Of a stretch of 64,000 nt of DNA, positions 22,439 to 30,376 are shown piece after piece. Origin of the DNA: Chloroflexota bacterium. Lineage in GTDB: Bacteria; Chloroflexota; Anaerolineae; Anaerolineales; Villigracilaceae. Numbering within the stretch: position 1 is the stretch's first letter; every line of letters starts with the position of its first letter. The notes beneath the pieces are model-generated. The model had not been told where the DNA came from. It made no database searches and saw nothing but the letters and a program-made list of their open reading frames with translations. Where the stretch lies: positions 124,001 to 188,000 of the forward strand of contig JACRLB010000015.1 of the NCBI GenBank assembly GCA_016235445.1, in the 5' to 3' direction. Both the position numbers and the translations under genes were made by a program.

Positions 22439-23662
22439 ATGAAAATCCTTTTACTCAACCAGGCCTTCGTCTCACCTGATGAACCGGGGCATACACGCCA
22501 TTTTGAGATGGCGAAATTTTTGCAAACTCGCGGACATGAACTGGTCATTGTAGCCAGCGACTTGAATTACCAGACAGGCAAACGCACCGTCGAACACAGC
22601 GGCATTTACGCCGAGCAGAATTTTGACGGTGTGCGCGTGCTGCGTTCGTATATTTATCCCGCCCTGCATCGCAGTTATTTCTGGCGCATCATTTCCTTTT
22701 TCAGTTTTATGTTCAGCTCGGTGTGGACGGCTCTGCAAGTCAAAGACGCCGATCTCATCATGGGAACCACGCCGCCCATTTTTCAGGCGGTCTCTGCCTG
22801 GTTTGTTGCGCTCGTTCGGCGCAAGCCCTTCCTGCTCGAAGTGCGCGACCTGTGGCCTGAGTTCGGCGTGAGCATGGGCGTGTTGAAAAATCCCGTCATC
22901 ATTGCGCTCGCGCGCTGGCTGGAAATGTTTTTGTACAAACGCGCCACGCATATTCTGGTGAACTCGCCCGCCTACCGTGATTACATGATCGCCAAAGGCG
23001 TACCCGAAAGCAAGGTCACTTACATTGCCTACGGCACAGACGTGGACATGTTCAATCCGTCCATTGATGGTTCGTCCATTCGCAAAGAATTAAATCTGGA
23101 AGATAAATTCATCGTGTTGTACGCGGGCGCGCTTGGGCAGGCGAATGATCTTGATACGCTCCTCCGTGCGGCAGAAAGATTGAAGAAAGAAGAAAGAATC
23201 AGCTTTGTATTATTTGGGGATGGCAAAGAACGTGCCCGATTGGAGTCTGAGGCGAAAATCAAAAATTTGCATAACGTCATCTTCGCAGGCACACGCCCTA
23301 AAAAAGATATGCCGCTCATCGTCGCTTCCGCCGACTTGTGCCTCGCGATTCTTCAAGACATTCCCATGTTTCGCACCACCTATCCCAACAAGGTTTTTGA
23401 TTACATGGCCGCGGGCCGCGCCACCGTGCTCGTCATTGACGGGGTTTCGCGTGAGTTGATCGAGTCTTCGAATGGGGGAGTGTACATCCAGCCGAATGAC
23501 GATGCCGCCTTCGCGCAAAGCATCCTTGCGCTTTCCAACGACCCCGCCCGCGTTAAACAGATGGGAGCAGATGCCCGCGCCTATTTGGTCAAGCACCTCG
23601 ACCGCCGCGATAAGTTGAATGAAACGCTTGGCTTGCTTGAAACATTGGTCAAAAAAACATAA
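22439..23662 (+). CDS. GT4-family glycosyltransferase (WcaI/WbuB-like)
   Basis: A 407-residue GT-B glycosyltransferase resembling those of extracellular polysaccharide loci. FLLEVRDLWPEFGVSMGVL and YGTDVDMFNPS are typical of the WcaI/WbuB subgroup. The donor domain has FIVLYAGALGQANDLDTLL and FDYMAAGRATVLVIDG. It begins a plus-strand set with an SDR and a sulfotransferase. No Shine-Dalgarno motif is present; TATAAT lies 8 nt upstream, so the mRNA is probably leaderless. Donor and acceptor are unknown. Confidence 0.9.
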   Translation: MKILLLNQAFVSPDEPGHTRHFEMAKFLQTRGHELVIVASDLNYQTGKRTVEHSGIYAEQNFDGVRVLRSYIYPALHRSYFWRIISFFSFMFSSVWTALQVKDADLIMGTTPPIFQAVSAWFVALVRRKPFLLEVRDLWPEFGVSMGVLKNPVIIALARWLEMFLYKRATHILVNSPAYRDYMIAKGVPESKVTYIAYGTDVDMFNPSIDGSSIRKELNLEDKFIVLYAGALGQANDLDTLLRAAERLKKEERISFVLFGDGKERARLESEAKIKNLHNVIFAGTRPKKDMPLIVASADLCLAILQDIPMFRTTYPNKVFDYMAAGRATVLVIDGVSRELIESSNGGVYIQPNDDAAFAQSILALSNDPARVKQMGADARAYLVKHLDRRDKLNETLGLLETLVKKT

Positions 23663-23735
23663 CCACAAAGGAGCACAAAGGGTCACAAAGGTTTAAAAGA
23701 TTTTCCTTCGTGTTACTTCGTGACCCTTCGTGGTT
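23661..23735. repeat. CACAAAGG-type tandem-unit hairpin
   Basis: The units ACCACAAAGG, AGCACAAAGG and GTCACAAAGG are mirrored by CCTTCGTG units ending CCTTCGTGGTT. The hairpin sits between the GT4 stop and the SDR start, which is 10 bp away. Like elements occur at 39117-39230 and 54268-54350. Confidence 0.8.
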
Positions 23736-23744
23736 GAATCTTTT

Positions 23745-24608
23745 ATGAAAATTCTCGTCACTGGCGCAACAGGTTTCACTGGCTCACGCGTCGTCCCCTT
23801 ATTAATACAAAATGGATTTAATGTCCGCTGCCTCAGCCGCTTGACTAGCGACCGCACGCCTCTTTCCCAACTGACAGTTGAGTGGGCTACTGGAGATTTA
23901 TCCAACGCTGAGTCATTGACCTCCGCCATGAAAGGGACCGATGCCCTCGTCAACATTGCCTCCCTCGGCTTTGGCCACGCGGACATTATCATCAGCGCCG
24001 CAAAAACAGCAGGCATCAAACGCGCGATCTTCATCAGCACCACAGCCATCTTCACGCAGTTGAACGCGGACAGCAAATCCGTCCGCCTCGCCGCAGAGGA
24101 CGCCATCCACTCCAGCGGACTGGACTTCACCATCCTGCGCCCGACCATGATCTACGGCAGTCCGCGAGACCGCAACATGTGGCGGCTCATCCGTCTCCTG
24201 CGCATTTCCCCCGTCATGCCCATCTTCGGGGATGGCAATTCCCTGCAACAGCCTATCTTCGTGGACGATGTTGCCCAAGCCGTCCTCCTTGCCCTGCAAA
24301 CCGACGCAACCATCGGCAAAAGTTACAACATCGCAGGCAAAGCCCCGCTGACCTACAACCAGGTCATCGACACAGTCGCCACCGCCCTCGGCAAACGCAT
24401 CTGGAAACTTCACCTGCCCTTCATGCCCATTGTCCGTGCTTTGCAATTTACCGAACGCCTGCGCATTCGTCTGCCTATCAAAGCCGAGCAGGTACTGAGA
24501 TTGAACGAAAACAAAGATTTTTCGTATGAAGAAGCTCAACGGGATTTTGGGTTTAGTCCACGGGCGTTTGGGGAGGGGATTGGGGTGGAAGCAAGTTTTA
24601 TCAAATAA
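23745..24608 (+). CDS. NAD(P)-dependent atypical SDR/epimerase-like protein
   Basis: A 287-residue extended or atypical SDR. The nucleotide-binding motif is ILVTGATGFTG (3-13), with TGDLSN downstream and ILRPTMIYGSPRDRNM after the central sheet. The catalytic YxxxK of classical SDRs is not apparent; ISTTAIFTQLNADSK stands in its place. It could therefore be an atypical reductase or a regulatory NAD(P)-binding protein. ATG 23745 is used; the longer GTG-started frame begins in the upstream hairpin. The neighbours are polysaccharide genes. Confidence 0.82.
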   Translation: MKILVTGATGFTGSRVVPLLIQNGFNVRCLSRLTSDRTPLSQLTVEWATGDLSNAESLTSAMKGTDALVNIASLGFGHADIIISAAKTAGIKRAIFISTTAIFTQLNADSKSVRLAAEDAIHSSGLDFTILRPTMIYGSPRDRNMWRLIRLLRISPVMPIFGDGNSLQQPIFVDDVAQAVLLALQTDATIGKSYNIAGKAPLTYNQVIDTVATALGKRIWKLHLPFMPIVRALQFTERLRIRLPIKAEQVLRLNENKDFSYEEAQRDFGFSPRAFGEGIGVEASFIK

Positions 24609-24794
24609 CAGATCGCCCAATCATGCCATGCTGAGCCGCTATTCGGCGAAGCATCACTACCTCTCATTGTTTTAAGGGTAGAAAGTGTATAATCTGGACC
24701 GTTGCAGTTTTCGTGTTACAAAGGTTATTGCAGTCCGCGCGCTACCAGTTAAACTCCCAACTGATAGTGTTGTTATTTTTAAAAAGGATTATTC
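24609..24794. other. Intergenic region with a CATGCTGAGC repeat fragment and a possible promoter
   Basis: It holds ATGCCATGCTGAGC followed by GCGAAGCATCACT, a fragment related to the long repeats at 25643 and 26802, then GTGTATAATC (-10-like TATAAT near 24688). The sulfotransferase start is about 100 bp farther on. Nothing else was seen. Confidence 0.5.
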
Positions 24795-25580
24795 ATGATG
24801 GAAATGAAAAACGTGCTAGTCAGGCTGCGCTCGATGCCGGCTTCATTTCATGAAGACATAATTTTGCGCACTTATTACAACTTGTTTGGGCGGCAGGTAA
24901 ACAATAGATTTGTGATTTTGGGGCACGCACGGACAGGATCCAACTACCTGTTTGACGGTTTGATAAGCTCGAAATCGACAACAGGATATCACGAAATCTT
25001 TGCCGATCATAACCGCACAATAGGCGAGGATTTTGATAAAGTCCTTTCACAGGTTTATCGAAAAGAAAGCAGGGATACCAGGCTTGTCGGATTCAAGCTT
25101 TTTTATAACCACTTGACTGAAGAAGAGTGGGGCAGGTTTTTACAGCATGATGAATTTAAAATAATTCACCTGACGCGTGCCAATCGCCTGCGCACCATAA
25201 CTTCGCTGGATATTGCTTTCAAGACCGACGAATGGACCCGCTCTTCCTACTCCAAGGGCAGGCAATTGGTGGAGAAACGAATCACCCTGGACACATCCAG
25301 ATTGATTGGACGGCTCGAGAAAATTCAATCCGAAGAGTCTTTTGCAAGGGAAAGATTTAAAGGCAGGCCGATAATTGAAGTGGTTTATGAAGAATTGGTC
25401 CGAGATCCCAAGTCTGTATTCCAGGGCGTCGGGGGATTTTTAGGCGTTGATGATATTGATCTCACGAAGATCAAGATTGTCAAGCAAAATACGGAAAAAC
25501 TCGATCAGTTGATCATTAATTTTGATGAAGTGTCACAGTGTTTGAAGAATTCACAGTTTGCCGATTGTTTGAACGACTGA
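24795..25580 (+). CDS. Sulfotransferase-family protein (PAPS-dependent, Stf0-like)
   Basis: A 261-residue cytosolic sulfotransferase-like protein. The 5'-phosphosulfate loop is FVILGHARTGSNYLFDGL (38-55), and the 3'-phosphate region reads IIHLTRANRLRTITSLDIA. EVVYEELVRDPKSVFQGV is the conserved helix seen in sulfotransferases. It probably sulfates a glycan or lipid made by the neighbouring genes. ATG 24795 follows AAGGA. The region appears more AT-rich than its neighbours, possibly indicating acquisition. Confidence 0.8.
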   Translation: MMEMKNVLVRLRSMPASFHEDIILRTYYNLFGRQVNNRFVILGHARTGSNYLFDGLISSKSTTGYHEIFADHNRTIGEDFDKVLSQVYRKESRDTRLVGFKLFYNHLTEEEWGRFLQHDEFKIIHLTRANRLRTITSLDIAFKTDEWTRSSYSKGRQLVEKRITLDTSRLIGRLEKIQSEESFARERFKGRPIIEVVYEELVRDPKSVFQGVGGFLGVDDIDLTKIKIVKQNTEKLDQLIINFDEVSQCLKNSQFADCLND

Positions 25581-25642
25581 TCTAACCTGGGCCTTGGGGT
25601 GAATCAAAGCAAGGTTTTGTTGCCAGACCCCCCTGCTTTTTA

Positions 25643-25874
25643 GTGGAATATTTTTTCGGCGCTCCGCGTGGGGCAAATCTCTGATTTGCGCCACATCCGG
25701 AGTCATCATGTCATGCTGAGCATAGCGAAGTATCACTGCCACAGCCAGCGCAGTGTGTACAGTCCACTTTAGCGGGCTTTGTAGGAATAGCCCGACGGTT
25801 CATCGTCGGGCGGGTATATCGGGGAAACAACTGCCCATCGAAACAGGATCAACTTTCAGTTAAGCAAGAAGCGG
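25643..25874. repeat. Long direct repeat, copy 1, flanking a lipoprotein gene
   Basis: A composite of short palindromes (GGCAAATC-GATTTGCC type, CATGCTGAGC-GCGAAGTATCACTG, AGCCCGACG-CGTCGGGCGGG) ending TTAAGCAAGAAGCGG. It matches 26802-27071 in the same orientation over most of its length. It fills most of the gap between the sulfotransferase and lipoprotein genes. Confidence 0.85.
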
Positions 25875-25891
25875 AGCATCCATTTGATCTT

Positions 25892-25929
25892 AAATAAAAT
25901 CACCCCGCAGGCATTCAGCCTGCGGGGTG
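25892..25929 (-). terminator. Rho-independent terminator of the lipoprotein gene
   Basis: A 12-bp stem CACCCCGCAGGC/GCCTGCGGGGTG with a 5-nt loop is followed on the minus strand by ATTTTATTT. Confidence 0.85.
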
Positions 25930-25952
25930 ATGCAATCAATCGTGTTTGCGAA

Positions 25953-26726
25953 CTACGGTTCGCTGATCTCGAACCACTCCACTTCGACGATGATGGGGTA
26001 CACATTCAGGGATGAAATATTGAAACCCGCCTTGCCTTTTCGGAAGGCGTATTTGGTTTCTTTAAAAACCTTGATCTCTTTATCGTTGATGTAAAGACGG
26101 ATTTCGTTTCCCTGGCAGATCATGGTGTATTCATTGACTTCCTTGCCTTGTTTGAGCGCCAGCGCGCCGCCGCTTACGAGGGTGTCGTAATTGGCATTTC
26201 CGTTGCCGCCAATACTGCCGGCCAGCAAATACCATACGCCGCCGCCTTCGGTGCTGAATTCGTACCAGCCTTCGTCACTATGACGGCAGACCAGGCTGAC
26301 GTTGTTGTTGTTTTTGCCTCGATTTTCGGCGCGAATATCGAGCCGAACATCCTCGTATTCAAAGCCTTCATATAGGTAGTAGGCAAAAATACCCGTGTCT
26401 GTCAGGTTGAAACTCATCAAGCCGTCAACGAATTCGACTTTCGCTTCATTCTCATCTCCATGAGTCAGGAAGTATTTCCACTTTGGATCCTGGTCGAATT
26501 CCTCCTTAAAGTATTGGAGAACGGGAGGCTCCGTAGGTTGTGGGGTGGGAGAGGGAGCCAGGGTGGGCGGAATCTCTGTGGGCGCGGCTGTTGCCTCGGG
26601 CGGTTGTTCCTGTTGTTCTTGCGCTGGCGGTACAACAGGCGCGTCACCGCCTCCGCTCACACTGCAAGCCAGACCGACGATGATTAATAAGCTGATAAAA
26701 AGAAACAATCGTGGAAATTTCTTCAT
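25953..26726 (-). CDS. Secreted lipoprotein with Pro/Thr-rich linker and LamG-like domain
   Basis: A 257-residue lipoprotein. Signal peptide with lipobox IVGLAC places Cys21 at the lipidated N-terminus. Residues about 30-70 are a Pro/Thr/Glu-rich linker. The remainder (about 75-257) reads like a concanavalin/LamG-type beta sandwich: FKEEFDQDPKWKYFL, VSLVCRHSDEGWYEFST and IRLYINDKEIKVFKETKYAFRKGKAGFNI-like strands typical of 3-keto-disaccharide hydrolase/DUF1080 or family 16-type folds. No catalytic residues were identified, so it may bind carbohydrate. It is bounded by two long direct repeats and has its own terminator. Confidence 0.8.
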   Translation of the reverse strand: MKKFPRLFLFISLLIIVGLACSVSGGGDAPVVPPAQEQQEQPPEATAAPTEIPPTLAPSPTPQPTEPPVLQYFKEEFDQDPKWKYFLTHGDENEAKVEFVDGLMSFNLTDTGIFAYYLYEGFEYEDVRLDIRAENRGKNNNNVSLVCRHSDEGWYEFSTEGGGVWYLLAGSIGGNGNANYDTLVSGGALALKQGKEVNEYTMICQGNEIRLYINDKEIKVFKETKYAFRKGKAGFNISSLNVYPIIVEVEWFEISEP

Positions 26727-26801
26727 TACAACCTCCTTGGGATGTATATCAACAGTATACTCACGGGTGAAGGAAATACAAGAATCAAATTACGCCTGGG
26801 T

Positions 26802-27071
26802 GTGGAATATTTTTTCCGCGCTCCGCGTGGGGCAAATCGCTGATTTGCCTCGCAAGTCGGAGACTTGCCCCACACCCGGAGTCATCATGTCATGCTGAGC
26901 GCAGCGAAGTATCACTGCCCCAGCCAGCGCAGTGTGTACAGTCCGCTTGAGCGGGCTTTGTAGGAATAGCCCGACGGTTCATCGTCGGGCGGGCAAGCGG
27001 TGAGAGAACTGTTCATCGAAACAGACAATGCCCCCGTATGGGGGATCAACTTCCAGTTAAGCAAGAAGCGG
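26802..27071. repeat. Long direct repeat, copy 2, upstream of the WecA/MraY-type gene
   Basis: A near-copy of 25643-25874, with extra arms (CGCAAGTCGGAGACTTGCC palindrome and GCCCCCGTATGGGGG). It ends TTAAGCAAGAAGCGG directly before the TAAAAT of the next gene. Together the two repeats bracket the lipoprotein gene. Confidence 0.85.
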
Positions 27072-27077
27072 TAAAAT
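27072..27077 (+). promoter_or_regulatory. -10-like element TAAAAT, 8 nt before an ATG
   Basis: TAAAAT lies 8 nt before ATG 27086 with no Shine-Dalgarno motif, the same spacing as at 22425 and 47514. It directly follows the end of a long repeat. Confidence 0.5.
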
Positions 27078-27085
27078 CATCCCCA

Positions 27086-28108
27086 ATGACACCGACCCTC
27101 GCATATCCCCTCATCTTTGTCCTCTCCTATCTTGGCGTGTGGATCATCCGCCGTTACACAGTTTTAGATCATCCCAACGAACGCAGTTTACATTCCACGC
27201 CCACGCCGCGCGGCGGAGGGTTGATGATCGTGTTGCTCGTCACCGCCGCTGGCTTGTGGGCTGTGTACAATGCGGGCTTCACCCGTGGATTGATCTACCT
27301 CGTCTGCGGGCTGGTCATTGCATGGCTGGGCTGGCGCGACGACCTCCACTCGCTTTCGCCGCGCTTGCGGTTTGGCGTGCAAAGCCTGGTTGCGCTGGCA
27401 TCCGTGCTTGGGCTGGGATATTTCAAATCGGTCACCATTCCCTTGTTCGGAGAATTGCCGCTTGGCGCGGTGGGCTTCGTCATCACATTTTTGTGGATCG
27501 TCGGCCTGACCAACGCCTACAACTTCATGGACGGCATCGACGGCCTTGCGGGCGGCGTGGCTTTTGCGGGCGGCATCGGCTGGATACTGCTTTCGGTGAA
27601 CATGGAAAACACCTTCGCGTTTTGGGTCGCGCTCGCCATCTCTGCCAGCAGTCTCGGCTTTCTTTTGCATAATTGGTCGCCCGCGAAAATTTTTATGGGC
27701 GATGTCTCCAGCACATTCCTCGGTTACACCTTCGCCGTTCTGCCGTTGCTTGCCGCAGACGAAGGCGGCGACGCGCTCATGCTCGGCACGCTTTTGATGT
27801 GGACTATCATCATGGACGCGGGCGTCACATTCATTCAGCGTGCGCTTCGACGTGAGAATATCCTCGCCGCGCACCGCACGCACGTCTATCAACGACTCGT
27901 GGCAGGCGGCTATCCCCATGCCGCCGTCAGCTTCATGTTCATCGTACTCACCTTCGTCGCCGTCAGGCTCACCCTCGCATGGTCGCAAGGCGCAGTCATC
28001 GCCCCCGTTCTTATCATCTTTGGATTGCCCGCCATTTGGGTTGTTCTTTATCGCCATGCTGAGCAATTAAATTCTTTAAACGCGAAGGATACAACGGACA
28101 CAAAGTGA
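27086..28108 (+). CDS. MraY/WecA-family undecaprenyl-phosphate sugar-1-phosphate transferase
   Basis: A 340-residue polytopic enzyme that starts lipid-linked glycan assembly by moving a sugar-1-phosphate to undecaprenyl phosphate. Signatures are DHPNERSLHSTPTPRGGG (cytoplasmic loop), NAYNFMDGIDGLAGG with catalytic Asp residues, KIFMGDVSSTFLG and the HxH-bearing loop AAHRTHVYQRLV. About ten membrane helices are present. ATG 27086 is used; a frame extending upstream lies within the long repeat. It is followed 43 bp later by the heparinase-family gene. Confidence 0.9.
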   Translation: MTPTLAYPLIFVLSYLGVWIIRRYTVLDHPNERSLHSTPTPRGGGLMIVLLVTAAGLWAVYNAGFTRGLIYLVCGLVIAWLGWRDDLHSLSPRLRFGVQSLVALASVLGLGYFKSVTIPLFGELPLGAVGFVITFLWIVGLTNAYNFMDGIDGLAGGVAFAGGIGWILLSVNMENTFAFWVALAISASSLGFLLHNWSPAKIFMGDVSSTFLGYTFAVLPLLAADEGGDALMLGTLLMWTIIMDAGVTFIQRALRRENILAAHRTHVYQRLVAGGYPHAAVSFMFIVLTFVAVRLTLAWSQGAVIAPVLIIFGLPAIWVVLYRHAEQLNSLNAKDTTDTK

Positions 28109-28151
28109 TTCAATTACCAATTACTAATTACGCATTACGAAACACCTTTTT

Positions 28152-30329
28152 ATGCTCAATCGGATAAAGACCCTCGCCTCACTCTCCCTCGAACTTGGTC
28201 TGCGTTGGTCAGCCTTTCGCCTCGCCTACGCATTTCGCCTCCACAGCGGACTCATCCGCCTGCAAATGCCGCTCTACAAATGGACAGACCGTCCGCTGGC
28301 GGCATGGCTAAAGAAAAACATCCCCACCGAATCAACCGCCTACGCCGAATGGCGCAAAGCCAACGCGCCTAAATTCTTTTTTGATTCACTTCGTCCTGAG
28401 CGGAGCGACGAGCGCTCTTCTCGTCGCGCAGTCGAAGGACGATGGAATACGCAAACTATCATCACCGAAGCTGACCGCATCCTCAACGGCGAAATCAAAT
28501 TCTTCTCCCACGAATACCATCAAGTAAGTTTCCCGCCTAATTGGCATCAAATCTCTGCTTCGCTTCCGATGCCATCCTCGGCGTCGGATGTAAACGTCAA
28601 ACGCGCCGCCGGGGACAGCGGCTTGAGCAAGGTTAAACACTGGTCACAAATTTCTGACGATGGGGAAGTGGACATCAAATTCATCTGGGAACCGAATCGC
28701 TTCGCCTTCGTCTACACCCTCGTCCGCGCCTACGCCGCCACGAAAGATGAAAAATACCCCCAAGCCTTCTGGGCATTGATCTCAGATTGGGCCGAGCACA
28801 ACCCACCCAACACAGGCGCCAATTGGAAAGACGGACAAGAGATCGCCCTCCGTCTCATGGCGTGGATATTCGGCTTCTACGCATTCATCCATTCCCCTTC
28901 CACAACCCAATTACAAATTACCCAATTTACCAATTACCTTGCCGCCCAGGCCGAGCGCATCTACAAAAATATCGGCTACGCCATTTCCACCCGCAGTAAC
29001 CACACCATCAGCGAAGCCTTCGGCCTGTGGATGGTCGGCTTGCTCTTCCCCGAACTCAACGACTCTGAAAAATATTTTTACCTCGGCAAAAAATTACTCG
29101 AAGAAGAAGCCGCCAAACAGATCTTCCCCGATGGCAGTTATGCGATGTACTCGCTCAACTATCATCGCTTCATTTTGCATCTTTATCTTTATGCTATCCA
29201 ACTCGGGGAGCTTAACCAATTACCATTTACCAATTACTTAAAGACCTCCATCTCCAATTCCATCCAATACCTCTCCCGCCTCATTGACCCATCCACAGGC
29301 CAAATGCCCGTCTACGGCTCAAATGACGGCGCACTCGTCCTCCCCCTGAGCAACTGCGACTTCACCGATTATCGTCCGCTGTTGCAACTTGGCTCCGTCA
29401 TCACCACAGGTGAGCGGATGTTCGAGTCAGGCGAATGGGATGAAGATGTGTTTTGGTTGTGTGGGGAGGAATTTACTGCGAAAGATGCGAAGAAAGAAGA
29501 AAGAGGAAAGAATCTTGGCGACCTTCGCGTGATAAGCCCTCATTATGAGGGTGGCGGTGAAGCATCCTTTCCCGATGGCGGCACCTACATCCTCCGCGCC
29601 ACAAACAGCCGCGCCATCATCCACTGCACAGACTATCGCTCCCGTCCCTCGCATGCCGACCAACTTCACGTGGATTTGTTGATTCACGGTCACAACATTG
29701 CCTGCGACGCAGGGACGTATCTCTACAGCGGCGAAGGCATCTGGCGCAACGGACTTGCGCGCACATCCGCTCACAACACGGTGACGGTGGATGGCAAAGA
29801 TCAAATGACTCTCGCCAGCCGCTTCACGTGGACGGATTGGGCGAAGGGCAAAGTTTTACAGCAAGGTGAAAATATTTGGGTGGGGGAGCATGATGGCTAT
29901 AAACCCGTCACTCACAAGCGCATGGTGATGGCGCTCGAAGGGGATCGCTGGTTGGTGATCGATCACCTCGATGCAAACGAGCCGCATCAATACATACTTC
30001 ACTGGCTTTTGAGTGATGCGCCTTTCACAGAAAATAAAAACTCAATTCACCTAAAGTATGAATCGAGCGTGTACAAAGTCCAAACAGGTTTGCTTGGCGG
30101 TGAAGCGAAATTCTCCACCGTCCGCGCCGACCCCAACTCTACGCGTGGATGGCGCTCGCGATATTACGGTCACAAAGAGCCTGCGGTCTCGCTCCTGCTC
30201 GAAGCGGATCAAGCCCATGCCATTTTCTGGACCTTCTTTGGGTTGGGGAATGATTCAATCGAGACGCATGGAAATTTAATAAATATCTCCACAGAGCGCT
30301 GGCGCAGGGAGATAAATCTTGCAGGGTGA
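28152..30329 (+). CDS. Heparinase II/III-family protein with several in-frame repeat insertions
   Basis: A 725-residue polysaccharide lyase-like protein. An N-terminal alpha/alpha toroid has ISTRSNHTISEAFGLWMVGL near residue 278. The C-terminal beta domain has RPSHADQLHVDLLIHGHNI and a GEGIWRNGLARTSAHNTVTV block, as in heparinase II/III and alginate lyases. In bacterial capsule loci such proteins trim or epimerise polymer. Repeat-derived insertions are visible at 28383-28440 (CTTCGTCCTGAGC unit), 28905-28945 and 29210-29245 (ATTACCA heptamers), and 29470-29515 (GAAAGA-type units). No signal peptide is evident. Activity is uncertain because the inserts may disturb the fold. Confidence 0.83.
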   Translation: MLNRIKTLASLSLELGLRWSAFRLAYAFRLHSGLIRLQMPLYKWTDRPLAAWLKKNIPTESTAYAEWRKANAPKFFFDSLRPERSDERSSRRAVEGRWNTQTIITEADRILNGEIKFFSHEYHQVSFPPNWHQISASLPMPSSASDVNVKRAAGDSGLSKVKHWSQISDDGEVDIKFIWEPNRFAFVYTLVRAYAATKDEKYPQAFWALISDWAEHNPPNTGANWKDGQEIALRLMAWIFGFYAFIHSPSTTQLQITQFTNYLAAQAERIYKNIGYAISTRSNHTISEAFGLWMVGLLFPELNDSEKYFYLGKKLLEEEAAKQIFPDGSYAMYSLNYHRFILHLYLYAIQLGELNQLPFTNYLKTSISNSIQYLSRLIDPSTGQMPVYGSNDGALVLPLSNCDFTDYRPLLQLGSVITTGERMFESGEWDEDVFWLCGEEFTAKDAKKEERGKNLGDLRVISPHYEGGGEASFPDGGTYILRATNSRAIIHCTDYRSRPSHADQLHVDLLIHGHNIACDAGTYLYSGEGIWRNGLARTSAHNTVTVDGKDQMTLASRFTWTDWAKGKVLQQGENIWVGEHDGYKPVTHKRMVMALEGDRWLVIDHLDANEPHQYILHWLLSDAPFTENKNSIHLKYESSVYKVQTGLLGGEAKFSTVRADPNSTRGWRSRYYGHKEPAVSLLLEADQAHAIFWTFFGLGNDSIETHGNLINISTERWRREINLAG

Positions 30330-30376
30330 ATCCTGCCGATTGGACAGGAGCAGGTAGGGGGGAGTCTGAGCGGGGG

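Noticed and set aside
26989-27085. Upstream-extended start of the WecA/MraY-type protein (16 extra residues)
   Set aside because: The extension lies in the long repeat and is absent from family starts; ATG 27086 follows a -10-like box with spacing seen at two other genes.
27188-28066. Long minus-strand open frame of about 290 codons opposite the WecA/MraY-type gene
   Set aside because: It is rich in His, Arg, Glu and Asp with no motif, and is fully antisense to a gene with clear family signatures.
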